Part shown: positions 1-8,222 of the stretch, piece by piece
Layout: each line of letters begins with the position of its first letter
How positions within the stretch are numbered: position 1 is the first letter of the stretch
Source of the DNA: Aureococcus anophagefferens
Taxonomy: Eukaryota > Sar > Pelagophyceae > Pelagomonadales > Pelagomonadaceae
NCBI RefSeq assembly: GCF_000186865.1
Contig: NW_008705567.1
Coordinates: 1,243,757-1,307,756 of the forward strand
Direction: 5' to 3'
DNA: 64,000 bases
The notes under the pieces: model-generated
The model's input: only the letters and a program-made list of their open reading frames with translations
Databases searched by the model: none
What the model was told of the DNA's origin: nothing
Made by a program: the position numbers and the translations under genes

Positions 1-199
1 GCGGCGCCTCGACCATGCCCGACGCCTTCGTGAACATGTCCACGCGGTGGGGCACGGCCATGCCGGGCACCTGCTGCAGGCCCGTCTGCCGCGCCTGCTG
101 CGAGTCCTGCCGCTGCTGCTCGGCGCGCCTCGCCGCGGCGCGCGCCTTCTTCTCCTCCCAGCGCGCGATGCGCGACGCGTTGCCGGGGCCCTCGGACAT
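1..199 (-). CDS. Unknown protein, N-terminal fragment running off the left edge
   Basis: The minus strand opens with an ATG at 199 (MSEGPGNASRIARWEEKK...) and stays open to base 1 without a stop, so about 66 N-terminal residues are visible. The stretch is rich in Arg, Ala, Glu and Gln (ARRAEQQRQDSQQARQ), as in a helical or coiled-coil start, followed by a region containing MFTKASGMVEAP. No domain is recognised. It diverges from the gene starting at 444, leaving 244 bp between them as a shared upstream region. The call rests on high-GC3 codon use and a plausible start; the protein is incomplete and its function unknown. Confidence 0.5.
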   Translation of the reverse strand, partial: MSEGPGNASRIARWEEKKARAAARRAEQQRQDSQQARQTGLQQVPGMAVPHRVDMFTKASGMVEAP

Positions 200-443
200 T
201 ATAAACGCTGGCAGACAACAGAGTGCAGTGCAGGGTTGCAGGGCTGGGCTGCGGGCTGCCGCTGCGGCGGGTGAGACTAACGACGGCACGGTCGCGGCAT
301 CGTTGGTTCAAGAAAAAGGTGTTGCTCCGCGCGACGATGCGTCTGACTCGGAACTGAGCTACCACGCTTGTCTCGCTCGACAATTCCAAACAACGCTTCA
401 CGCCTAGCTCGCGCACTGCTCGTCAGGTCAGGTCCCAGCGATC

Positions 444-902
444 ATGCGCCGGCGTCTCCTGCTCGCGCTCCTCCTGCGCACGGCGCGCGCGCTCACGGTC
501 CCGCGCCGCGCCGCGCGGCGCCCCACGGCCCTCGCGAGCCTCAAGGTGACGATCCTCGACCCCGACGACGCGGCGGCCCAGGGCGTGCGCGAGTGGCCCT
601 TCTCGTCGCGCCCCGCGGGCGACAGCGAGGAGACCGTCGCGGCCGGCGCGGTGCGCTACGTGCTCAAGGGCGAGGGCGAGGTCGAGTGGTCCGACTACGC
701 GGGCGGCGTCGCGGCCGGCGACGCCGTCGCCGTCGGCCCCGGGTCGCTCGTCGAGGCCGAGGCCCAGTGCAACGTGCGCTGGCGGAGCGACGCCGGCTTC
801 ACGATCCTCACGCCGGGCTTCGAGGACTGGTCCGCCTACGGCGGCGTCCTCGCGGCCGTCGCGGCCGTCTTCGCCTACCTCTTCGCGACCTTCGCGTCCT
901 AA
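444..902 (+). CDS. Small cupin-like protein with signal peptide and C-terminal membrane helix
   Basis: This encodes 152 aa. The N-terminus (MRRRLLLALLLRTARAL) looks like a signal or transit peptide. Residues about 40-130 form a compact beta-rich segment (EWPFSSRP, VRYVLKGEGEVEW, AAGDAVAVGPGSLVEAEA, CNVRWRSDAGFTILTPGFEDW) that resembles the small single-domain cupin family related to DUF861. No metal-binding His cluster is visible, so enzymatic activity is doubtful. Residues about 133-150 are hydrophobic (GGVLAAVAAVFAYLFATF) and may anchor the protein. Its stop lies 9 bp from the stop of the convergent K+ channel gene. Plastid or secretory location is an inference. Confidence 0.6.
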   Translation: MRRRLLLALLLRTARALTVPRRAARRPTALASLKVTILDPDDAAAQGVREWPFSSRPAGDSEETVAAGAVRYVLKGEGEVEWSDYAGGVAAGDAVAVGPGSLVEAEAQCNVRWRSDAGFTILTPGFEDWSAYGGVLAAVAAVFAYLFATFAS

Positions 903-911
903 CGCGCGAGC

Positions 912-3032
912 CTAGGCCTCGGGAGCGTCGGCGGGCAGCTTGAGGTAGTAGCCGCGGTCCTCGCCGCGCGCGGACCGCGGCAGCGGCCGGAGCGGCCTCT
1001 CGTCGCGCGCGGGCTTGCGCTTGGACCGCGGCGACCGGCGGCGCGCGCGGAGCGGCTCGCGGAAGCGGTCCGCGTCGCCGTCGGGGGGGGGCGCGAAGTA
1101 CCAGGGCAGCGGCAGCGCGAAGGGCGACGCGAGCGCCGGGTGCGGCGCGGCGGACGGCGGCGGCCGCGCGGGGAGCTCGGGCGACTCGGGCGCCGCGGGC
1201 GCGTCGCGGGCCGCCGCGGGCGCGCGCGGCGACGGCCGCGCGGGCGCGTAGGCCGGCGGCCGCTCGTGCGCGGCGTCCTCGAGGACCGCGAGCCGCCGCT
1301 GGATGTCGCGGAGCGCGTCGAGCGCGTACTCCGCGTCGGACCGCGCGGCCGCGAAGCCGTCGCGCAGGGCGCCCCGGAGCTCGTCGCCCGTCGCCTTGGC
1401 CTCGGCCGCGGCGGCCGCGGCGGCCGCGGCCCCGTCGCCGCCGCGGTCCTTCGCGGCGCCGTCCCTCGGGGACCGCGCGAGCCCCGCGGCCTTGGCGACG
1501 CCGGCGATGGCGTCGAGCGCGCCCGCGAGGTGGTCGACCTTGTGGTGGCACTGGACGATCTCCTCCCAGGCCGCGCCGACGGACGCGATGATCTTGTCGT
1601 CGTTCGACATGTCGTCGCCGTCGGAGAGCTCCGCGATGTCGCCGAGCAGGTCCGGCAGGAAGCAGAGCACGAAGACGAGGATGACGATGATGACGAAGCG
1701 CCCGACCTGCGTCGCCGGGTACATGTCGCCGTAGCCCACGGTCGAGAAGGTGACGATGAGGAAGTAGATGCAGCGGTCGTAGGACCGGAACGCGATGTTG
1801 CAGTTCCCGAGCTCCTCGAGGCGGTCGTGGCGCACGGCGTTGGGGCCGCAGGGGTACTCGGCGCAGGAGATGAGGGCCCCCATGCTCAGGACAATAAAAA
1901 TCATCTTGAAGAGCAGCGTGATGAAGCGCACGTAGACGCCGTTGAGCCGGAGCGACGGCACGCCCACGTAGCCGTAGCGCATGAGCACGAAGCGCTCGAA
2001 GCGCAGGCCCCGCAGGAACCGGAAGACGCCGAATAAAATGAACATGCTGTAGCCGCCGACCTTGGTGCCCGCGTAGCCCTCGGCCTCGAGGATCCGCGGG
2101 TACGCGACGCCGAGCACGCAGCCGAGGTCGATGAGGTCGAGGGCGACCCAGAGCTTGGGCTCGTACATGGTCTTGGGCGCCGTCACGCGCAGCAGGCCGT
2201 TGAGGACGGCGTTGAGCCCCACGGCCCAGAGCACGAAGATCTCGAGCCTGAGGAAGTCGGACACGGCGCGGCCGTTGATGCCCAGGGGGTTGTCGTTCGC
2301 GTCGCCGCGGCGCCAGGGGTGGTCCCGCGTCGCGTGCTTGTGGCCGCCGACGACGTAGTGGAGGTGCAGCGGGTCGCCGGGCTCGTCGACGAGCGCGACG
2401 AGGCGCAGCCCGTCGAGGTACGAGACGACGGCCGCGATGGACACGAGGAACTGGAGGAACTCGTAGGACGCCGACCGCGCGACGGACCGCAGGCGCGCGA
2501 GGCCGCCCCCGGGCGCCGCCGGGTCCACGGGGAAGATCCACCGCGGGCTCCACGCCGCCAAGACGTCGGAGACGCCGAGCGACGCGACGACGAACGCCGC
2601 GGCGGCGCAGCCCCCGTAGGCGAAGGACCGGCCGGGCCGGAGGTCGCAGGACGCGCAGCGCACGCCGCCGTAGACGTCCTGCGTGAGGAGGTCGAGGTAG
2701 CGCGCGCCGCCGTAGTACGACGCGGCCGCGAGCGCGCCGACGGAGACCCAGCTCCACGCGAGCGGCCGGTCGAAGCCAGCGTCCTCGGCTCGCAGCACCG
2801 TGGAGCAGCCCCAGCCGCTGCGCTCCTCCTTGTCCGGCTTGCGCCGCGCCGCCATGCTCTTGACGCGCTCCATCTTCTCGTGCATGGCGTGGGCCTGGGC
2901 CTCGTGCGCCGCGAACTCGGCGGCGGTCTCGCGGTGCCCCCGCGGGCTGTGGTGGGGCACGACCTGGCTCCCCGGCATGGTCGCGTTGACCTTCGCGTCG
3001 CGATGGTTCACGCCGTAGTCGGAGCCAGCCAT
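912..3032 (-). CDS. Potassium channel with voltage-sensor-like transmembrane region
   Basis: This encodes 706 aa. A soluble N-terminus of about 90 residues is followed by hydrophobic segments near 91-112, 137-160, 190-215, 262-285 and 297-312, and by an S4-like helix near 330-352 (FRFLRGLRFERF) with Arg at spaced positions. A pore follows: the selectivity filter TVGYGD lies at about 431-436 inside TFSTVGYGDMYP, and the S6 helix at about 443-466. The filter is the standard K+ signature. The cytosolic tail after about 470 is charged, then Pro/Ala/Arg-rich, with no CNBD or EF-hand visible. BK-like or Kv-like membership cannot be settled by eye. The weak S4 charge makes voltage sensitivity uncertain. 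The start ATG faces the gene at 3204. Confidence 0.88.
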   Translation of the reverse strand: MAGSDYGVNHRDAKVNATMPGSQVVPHHSPRGHRETAAEFAAHEAQAHAMHEKMERVKSMAARRKPDKEERSGWGCSTVLRAEDAGFDRPLAWSWVSVGALAAASYYGGARYLDLLTQDVYGGVRCASCDLRPGRSFAYGGCAAAAFVVASLGVSDVLAAWSPRWIFPVDPAAPGGGLARLRSVARSASYEFLQFLVSIAAVVSYLDGLRLVALVDEPGDPLHLHYVVGGHKHATRDHPWRRGDANDNPLGINGRAVSDFLRLEIFVLWAVGLNAVLNGLLRVTAPKTMYEPKLWVALDLIDLGCVLGVAYPRILEAEGYAGTKVGGYSMFILFGVFRFLRGLRFERFVLMRYGYVGVPSLRLNGVYVRFITLLFKMIFIVLSMGALISCAEYPCGPNAVRHDRLEELGNCNIAFRSYDRCIYFLIVTFSTVGYGDMYPATQVGRFVIIVILVFVLCFLPDLLGDIAELSDGDDMSNDDKIIASVGAAWEEIVQCHHKVDHLAGALDAIAGVAKAAGLARSPRDGAAKDRGGDGAAAAAAAAAEAKATGDELRGALRDGFAAARSDAEYALDALRDIQRRLAVLEDAAHERPPAYAPARPSPRAPAAARDAPAAPESPELPARPPPSAAPHPALASPFALPLPWYFAPPPDGDADRFREPLRARRRSPRSKRKPARDERPLRPLPRSARGEDRGYYLKLPADAPEA

Positions 3033-3203
3033 GCGGCGGCGCGCAACCGAACCCGCGCGCTGCTCGAAACGCCGGCTTCAATATATATGCAACCAAAACT
3101 TGTCGCCGACATCAATCAGTGCCCATCAGATCGTGCGCGGCGTGCCGCAAGTGTCCATCATCAGCGCGTGTCACCTTTCTGGCCGCAGCACCCTAGCACC
3201 GCC
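3033..3203. promoter_or_regulatory. Divergent intergenic region with AT-rich TATA-like tract
   Basis: This is 171 bp between the ATG of the K+ channel (minus) and the ATG at 3204 (plus). In a very GC-rich background it holds an isolated alternating A/T run (ATATATAT at 3081-3088). That is the only TATA-like element seen here, and it lies about 50 bp upstream of the channel ATG and about 120 bp upstream of the plus gene. Promoter function is inferred from position only. Confidence 0.3.
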
Positions 3204-4040
3204 ATGACGTCGCCCATCGCGGTGATCCGCACCGTGAGCAAGGAGAGCGGCGCGTGCGAGGTCGCGGCGCTCGCCGGCTCGCCGGACCAGATTCTGACCA
3301 AGAAGCCTTCGCTGGTGCGCTCGCCGTCGTCGCCGCGGCGCAAGCGCACGTCCGACGACGCCCGGAGCCCCGCGGGGTCCTTCGACGACGGCGACGCCCG
3401 CCCGCCGAAGCGCGTCAACTCCTACAGCGAGCTCAATTTCGGCGCGATCTGCCGCGTCGACTCGCTCGCGTCGATGGCGCTGCCCGAGCTCGGCGCGACG
3501 GAGTCGTCGGGCCCGCCGCCGCCGGCGTCGTCGCCGTCGAAGCGCGAGGCCTGGGCGCCCCGCCTCGCGGACATCACGGCGTCGCCCGTCGCGGCGACGC
3601 GGTCGCTCGGCGGCGCCGCCGCCGACGCCGCGCCGCGCGTCGAGCGCGTGTCGCTCGCGCCGCCCGCGGCGGGCCCGCCGCCGTCGCCCGTGCGCGCGGC
3701 GCCCGCGCGCGCGGCGCCGGCGGCGTCGCCCGTGCGCCGGTCCGCGCGCCACGCGCCGCGGCGCGACCTCCGGCGCCGCGAGAACTCGTTCTCGGAGCTC
3801 GGGCTCGTCGGCGAGGAGCCCCCGGACTCGGCGGCGCCGCCGTCGCCGCCCATCGAGATCAAGCCGCCGCAGCTCACGCCGTCCCTGCCCGTCGCCGTCG
3901 CCCGCTCCTGGGACGCGCCGCCCCGCGACTCCGACGGCTACCCGCAGTCCCGGAGCCGCGGCTTCACGGAGACGCTCGACTTCGGCGGCTTCTCCCCGAG
4001 CCCGACGCGCAAGAACCGGAGCGCGTCCTCCTGGCTCTGA
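3204..4040 (+). CDS. Low-complexity Ser/Pro-rich protein with repeated SEL motifs
   Basis: This encodes 278 aa, starting at MTSPIAVIRTVSKESG. No globular domain is recognised. The protein is full of SP and RSP/KRxS sites (LVRSPSSPRRKR, TASPVAATRS, AASPVRRS), as in a substrate of proline-directed or basophilic kinases. A motif recurs at roughly even spacing: KRVNSYSELNFG, RRRENSFSELGL and a weaker SRGFTETLDFGGFSPSP near the C-terminus. These may be short linear binding sites. The protein is probably largely disordered. The start was chosen as the first ATG with a matching frame after the divergent promoter; upstream in-frame sequence overlaps the promoter and the channel gene and is rejected. 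Confidence 0.6.
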   Translation: MTSPIAVIRTVSKESGACEVAALAGSPDQILTKKPSLVRSPSSPRRKRTSDDARSPAGSFDDGDARPPKRVNSYSELNFGAICRVDSLASMALPELGATESSGPPPPASSPSKREAWAPRLADITASPVAATRSLGGAAADAAPRVERVSLAPPAAGPPPSPVRAAPARAAPAASPVRRSARHAPRRDLRRRENSFSELGLVGEEPPDSAAPPSPPIEIKPPQLTPSLPVAVARSWDAPPRDSDGYPQSRSRGFTETLDFGGFSPSPTRKNRSASSWL

Positions 4041-4393
4041 CCGCCGCGCCTGTGTTGTTGTGCCCCGTCGCCTCGAAGCCCCCCGCCCGGACGCGGGCGA
4101 AGCTAACGCACGTATGAATCAGCCGTCCGCGGTGCGCTCTACGCGGCCTGGCCCGACGCGCGTGGCGTGCCGCGCGTGCAAGCGAGCCGAGCCCGGCCTC
4201 GACCGCACTAGGAATGCCCGTATGTAGTACATTGTCTGGACCACGTTTTTATGGCGTTCAAGTTTTTTGCGCGTTTTTTGCGCGTGTTTTGGTACCTGGC
4301 GCGCGGCCCGCGTCCTTCGCGAGCGCGCCATCCCCCCGCGCGCGAGCACGACACAACACACGCGCGCATCCAAAGAGGCCAAAAGGGGGGGGG
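4041..4393. other. Convergent intergenic region, no gene seen
   Basis: This is 353 bp between the stops of the Ser/Pro-rich gene and the TAF9 gene, unusually long for a convergent pair in this window. It contains T-rich runs on the plus strand (near 4245-4290, with a repeated TTTTTTGCGCG unit) and a G-run at 4386-4395. These are compatible with 3' untranslated or polyadenylation regions for the two genes. No coding potential matching the surrounding codon usage was seen. Confidence 0.4.
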
Positions 4394-4795
4394 TCAGGGC
4401 CCCTTCTTCGTTACGACCTTGCCGTTGGGCTCGAGCGCGTAGCCGCGCGCGGAGAGCTTGCCCGCGTCGTCGGCGGGGAGGCGGACGCCGTGGCTGTCCG
4501 GGAGCTCGATGCGCTTCTCGTTGACGACGCGCGCCATCTCGAGCATGGCCTCGCGGCTCGGCAGCGGCCGCGCGGAGTAGCCGTCCTCGGCGGCGAGCTC
4601 GTCGACCTTGCGGACGTCGCGCGCGGAGACGGCGTCGCGGCCGCTGTGGAGCGCGAGGTCCCGCGCGTCGCTCAGCAGCGCCTGCACCGTGCGGTGCATC
4701 TGCTCGAGCACGACGCCGACGACCTCGGGCTCGTAGTGCTCGACGGCCAGCGACGCGAGCAGGGCCTCCGCGACGCGCTCCTCGCCGTCGTCCAT
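4394..4795 (-). CDS. TAF9: TFIID subunit TAF9 (histone-fold)
   Basis: This encodes 133 aa. Residues about 5-70 form a histone fold like TAF9/TAFII31 (VEHYEPEVVGVVLEQMHR, VQALLSDARDLALHSGR, VSARDVRKV). Next comes the conserved TAF9 segment after the fold (PLPSREAMLEMARVVNEKRI), then VRLPADDAGKLSARGYALEP, which matches the family's LPPDRYCL-like end. In other eukaryotes TAF9 pairs with TAF6 in TFIID and SAGA and supports promoter recognition in the nucleus. The protein is short because metazoan C-terminal extensions are absent. The start is the ATG that puts MDDGEERVAEALLASLAVEHYE at the N-terminus. Confidence is high from the sequence pattern. Confidence 0.85.
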   Translation of the reverse strand: MDDGEERVAEALLASLAVEHYEPEVVGVVLEQMHRTVQALLSDARDLALHSGRDAVSARDVRKVDELAAEDGYSARPLPSREAMLEMARVVNEKRIELPDSHGVRLPADDAGKLSARGYALEPNGKVVTKKGP

Positions 4796-4908
4796 CGGGC
4801 GCGGATCGGCGCGCGCGGGCGGCGCGACGGACCGGACCGGACCGGACCGGGCGCCGGCGAGTCGGCGCGCGGCGTCGAGCAGCGCGGCGCGCGCGCGACG
4901 GCGAGGTC

Positions 4909-4947
4909 GGGCAAGCAGAGGCAAGTTGGGCAAGCAGAGGCAAAGTT
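4909..4947. repeat. Two-copy tandem repeat of about 19-20 bp
   Basis: The unit GGGCAAGCAGAGGCAAGTT at 4909-4927 is followed directly by a nearly identical copy at 4928-4947. It lies in the 200-bp gap between the TAF9 start and the stop of the upstream minus-strand methyltransferase gene. No function is visible. Confidence 0.7.
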
Positions 4948-4995
4948 GCCGCCGTCTCGACGGGACGCGCGCCGCAATGGACGACGTCCTCGCCC

Positions 4996-6908
4996 TTACG
5001 CGAACGCGCCGTAGCGGCCGTGGAACTGGGCCGCGTCGCTGCGGATGCGCGCGCAGACGGCGGGCCGCTCGAGGTAGCCGACGTCCGGGCTGCCCGCGGA
5101 CGGGAGCTCGACGACGCGGCGGAGCGGCGGCCCGGCGCCGAGCCGCGTCCGCAGGAGGAGGAGGCCCGAGCACATCGTCGCCGCGCCGGCCCGGGTCATG
5201 CGCGCGGCGAGCGCGTCGGCGTCGGCGGGCTGCTCGCGCCTCCCCGCCGCGTAGGCCGCCGCGTCCTCGACGTGCGCGGCGTCGTAGAAGAGGAGCGCGT
5301 CCAAGTCGTCCGGCGCGTGCGCGTCGCACCAGGCGCCGACGTCGGCGAACTCGGACGCGACCAGCGCGACGCCCGTGTCCGCGAGGGCGCCGGCGATCCG
5401 GGCCACGAGGGGCGCCAGCACCGCGTTGCCGTCGTCGCCGCCGCCGGCGAACGTCGCCGCGCCGCCGGCGACGAACGGCGGGTTCGCGACGACGACGTCG
5501 AAGGGCCCCGCGGGGAGCCCCGCCGCGGCGTCGCGGAGCTCGAACGCGCACCCCTCGACGCCGTTGAGCGCCGCGTTGAGCCGCGCGAAGCGCAGCGCGC
5601 GCGCGCTCACGTCGACGAGCGTCGACGCCGCGCCGCCGCGGCAGAGCGCCTGGACGCCGGACCCGCAGCACGCGTCGAGGACCGCGTCGCCCGGCGCGTC
5701 GTAGAGGAGGGCGAGCTCGAGGCTCTCCGTGCCCACGGCCATGACCGCGTCGGCCTCGTCGAGGAGCGACTCCGACGACCAGTCCGTCGCGACGAGCCGG
5801 CCGCGCACGGGGAAGAGCTGCGCCGCGGCCGCGACCCGCTCGTCGTCGACGCGGTGGAGGAAGCGCGTCTCCAGGAGGATCACGACGGCGCGGGCGCCGA
5901 GGCGGCGCCGCAGCTCCGCCTCGGGCACGGCGACGCCCACGAGGAACGCGGCGACGCACGCGTCGAGCGCCTGCGCGGGACCGGAGAGACGCGACGTCGC
6001 CGCGACGCGAGCGCGCCGCGCGCGCGCGTTCCGGAACACGCATGCACGCGTCGAGACCGTTCCAAGACATGATCGCTCGTCCAAAAGTCAGCCGAAACGA
6101 GTGGCACACGGCCGAGAGAGGCGCCTCTGGGAAGTTCGCGCTCTCGTCCCGCCCCGGCGCGCGCGTCGAGCGCGTCGTCCGACAGCGCGAGGCGCAGGTC
6201 GTGCCACCGGGGCCCCGACGCGTGCGCCGGCAGCGCCGCGGCGGCCTCCCGCGACCGCGCGTCGCACGCCGCCGCCGCCGCGAGCGCGGCGGTCGCGGTC
6301 GCGGCGCCGTAGACGCCCCGGAGCGCGAGTAGCGCGTCGCGGTGGTCGCCGTCGACCTCGAAGGAGAGCGCGCCCGGCCGGAAGCGCGCCTTGCGCGTCC
6401 CCGAGCGCCGCCGCAGGTCGCCGTCGAGGCGGAAGGCCGCGTCGACCTCGGCCTCGACCGCGCCGACGGCCGCGCCGGCGCGCTGGAGCACGCCCGCGAG
6501 GTTGAGCCGCGCGTCCCAGGCCAGGGGCTCGAGCCGCGCGGCCCTGCGCAGCGCGGCCTCGGCGCCGCCGACGTCGCCCGCGGCCTCGCGCGCGACGCCG
6601 AGGTTGAACCACGCGTCCGCGAACCCGGGGTCCACCGCGACGGCGCGCTCGAGGAGCGCGACGGCCGCGGCGGGGTCGCGCGCCGCGAGCTCGCGGTCCG
6701 CGCGCGCGCGGAGCGCCTCGGGGTCCTCGCGCTCCTTCCACCGGATGGGCGAGCCCGACCCTCGCGGCGCCGGCGCCGCGGCCGCGGCTTCCGGCGCGGC
6801 GGCGCCGTCGCCGTCGTCGAGGGCCGGGGCGCCGCCGTCGAGGACGGCGAGCACGTCGGCCAGCGGGCTGCGCGTCGGCTCCTTGCGGCGGTCGACGAGC
6901 GACGCCAT
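4996..6908 (-). CDS. TPR / class I methyltransferase protein, two exons split by an introner element
   Basis: Exon 1 is 6908-6174 (245 codons) and exon 2 is 5970-4996. The intron is 6173-5971 (203 nt, GC-AG, phase 0), giving about 569 aa. Residues about 50-145 look like TPR units (AVDPGFADAWFNLGVAREAAGD, ARLEPLAWDARLNLAGVLQRAGA). Exon 2 carries a Rossmann methyltransferase core: VLDACCGSGVQAL (SAM-binding motif I), STLVDVSARALRFARLNAA, and FDVVVANPPF, the NPPF motif of HemK/RsmC-like N-methyltransferases acting on planar amino groups. Splicing joins ...SDD to ALDACVAAFL, restoring the 12-bp duplicated target. The substrate is unknown. Two adjacent genes mispredicted as separate is the alternative, but frame and splice sites fit one gene. 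Confidence 0.75.
5971..6161 (-). mobile_element. Introner element 3 (nonautonomous, forms a GC-AG intron)
   Basis: This 191-bp element lies in sense orientation within the minus-strand TPR-methyltransferase gene. Read on the minus strand, it is flanked by direct repeats GCGCTCGACGCG (6173-6162 and 5970-5959). Its ends form imperfect inverted repeats (CCGGGGCGGGAC at the donor side; GTCCCGCGCAG at the acceptor side). The core shares long blocks with elements 1 and 2, for example TTTCGGCTGACTTTTGGACG and GGAACGCGCGCGCG, with clearly more divergence, so it is probably older. It is too short to encode a transposase. The upstream repeat copy gives the GC donor and the element end gives the acceptor AG. 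Confidence 0.85.
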
Positions 6909-7129
6909 GGCTTACCGTTCCTAGGGCTCTTCGCTGCGGTCACAGCCTCGTGGGCATCCCCATGGGTCGCGCCTACAAGCAAAAGCATCATCGACCTCAA
7001 TCGCGTCATTGACTGCCATCGCATGGGCTGCCTCCGGAAGCCTAATCGGGCGGCGGCTGCCCGAATGTTCACGACTGCGGCGCGACCGCGCCGCTGAGCC
7101 AGACGCGCGTCGGCTGCCCGAATCGTCCG
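6909..7129. promoter_or_regulatory. Divergent intergenic region
   Basis: This is 221 bp between the ATG codons of two divergently transcribed genes. The short string CGGCTGCCCGAAT occurs twice (near 7051 and 7111). No TATA box is evident. Promoter function is inferred from position only. Confidence 0.3.
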
Positions 7130-8137
7130 ATGGGCATGATCGTCATCCCGGAGCGATCCATGAAGAGCGACGAGTGGCTCGTGCGCGTCAAGTTCTACGG
7201 CGTGCCGCCGTCCGTCGCCGCCGACGGCCTGGCCATCGAGCTGGGGCTATGCAACGGCCACGGGCATCCCGTCATCCCGCCCGCGGAGAAGCGGCGCTTC
7301 TGGACGCTCGCGTGCGAGGTCGGCGGCGCGCCCGTGCCGCTGGTCAAGGACGCGCGCGGCGCGCGCTGGCGCGGGCGCGTCGACGCCGCGGCGCTCCGCG
7401 GCGACGTCGACGTCGTCGCGCGCGTCGGCGGCGCGGACGTGCCGCTGCGCGCGTTCGACGTGCTCCCCGCGGCGCTCGAGGTCCGCGGGGGCCGCGTGGC
7501 CGAGGTCCGCGACGTCGCCGCGGGCGGCCTCGAACCGATCCGCGTCGCGGAGAGCGCGCGGCTCGTGTCGAACAACGAGCTCGTCCTCGCCGCATACCTC
7601 GCGGACGTGAAGCGCTTCGCCGCCGGCAGCGTTGTCGTCGACGTCGGTGGCTGCGGCGCGCTCGCGGCCGTCGCCGCGGCGCTCGGCGCCGGCGCCGCCG
7701 TCGTCGCGGGCGACGACGAGGCCGCGCTCGCGGAGGCGCGCGCGCGGCTCAAGCTGAAGACGGCGCGCGTCGTCCTCGGCGACCGGCCCGGCGGCGACGT
7801 CGGCGGCGCGACCGCGGCCCTCGTCGCCGACGCGCTCGCCGGCGGCGCGCGCGCCGTGCCCGGGCTCTGCTTCACGCTCTCCTGCCTCGAGAAGCTCGAG
7901 GAGGTCTACGTCGGCCACACGCGGACGGCGGACTCCGCCGTCGCGCTCCAGGCCCTCGCGGACACGCTCGCCGCGCGCGGCTTCTCCGACGTCGCCGTCT
8001 GCGCGAGGTGCGCGACGACCGGGGGGTCGGACCACGCGGCCCTGCGCTTCGCGCGGCCGCGGCGGCGGACGTCCGTCGACGAGCCCGGCGACGGCCGCGT
8101 CTTCCCCGCGCCGATCGACGGCTTCGCGCTCTGTTAA
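7130..8137 (+). CDS. Methyltransferase-like protein with degenerate SAM motif
   Basis: This encodes 335 aa. An N-terminal domain of about 135 residues has mixed beta character (VRVKFYGVPPSVAADGLAIELG) and is unrecognised. Residues about 145-300 read like a Rossmann methyltransferase of PRMT-like layout: ARLVSNNELVLAAYLADVKR before the fold, then VVVDVGGCGALAAVAAALGAGAAVV at motif I, and LCFTLSCLEKLEEVYVG later. Motif I reads DVGGCGA rather than the usual D-x-G-x-G-x-G, and no clear double-Glu substrate loop is seen, so catalytic competence is doubtful. In-frame ATGs at 7130, 7136 and 7160 are possible starts. The last 15 bp and stop lie in a tandem duplication shared with the convergent tyrosinase gene. 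Confidence 0.6.
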   Translation: MGMIVIPERSMKSDEWLVRVKFYGVPPSVAADGLAIELGLCNGHGHPVIPPAEKRRFWTLACEVGGAPVPLVKDARGARWRGRVDAAALRGDVDVVARVGGADVPLRAFDVLPAALEVRGGRVAEVRDVAAGGLEPIRVAESARLVSNNELVLAAYLADVKRFAAGSVVVDVGGCGALAAVAAALGAGAAVVAGDDEAALAEARARLKLKTARVVLGDRPGGDVGGATAALVADALAGGARAVPGLCFTLSCLEKLEEVYVGHTRTADSAVALQALADTLAARGFSDVAVCARCATTGGSDHAALRFARPRRRTSVDEPGDGRVFPAPIDGFALC

Positions 8138-8222
8138 CAATGGCATGACTCGCGCGCTCGAACTCGTCGCCGTTCGCGCTCCGTTAACAATGGCATTACT
8201 CGCGCGCTAGAACTCGTCGCCG
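8123..8222. repeat. 50-bp tandem duplication across a convergent gene end
   Basis: Copies lie at 8123-8172 and 8173-8222 and are nearly identical; the visible differences include T/C at 8132/8182, G/T at 8147/8197 and C/A at 8159/8209. The left copy carries the functional TAA of the plus-strand methyltransferase-like gene. The right copy carries the functional TAG of the minus-strand tyrosinase (CTAG), where the left copy has CTCG instead. Each gene therefore ends in a different copy of the same duplicated segment. Confidence 0.85.

Noticed and set aside
4394..7072. One 892-codon minus-strand frame joining TAF9 and the TPR-methyltransferase
   Set aside because: The middle is Arg-rich and out of frame with both real proteins. 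Separate ATGs and domain limits show two genes.
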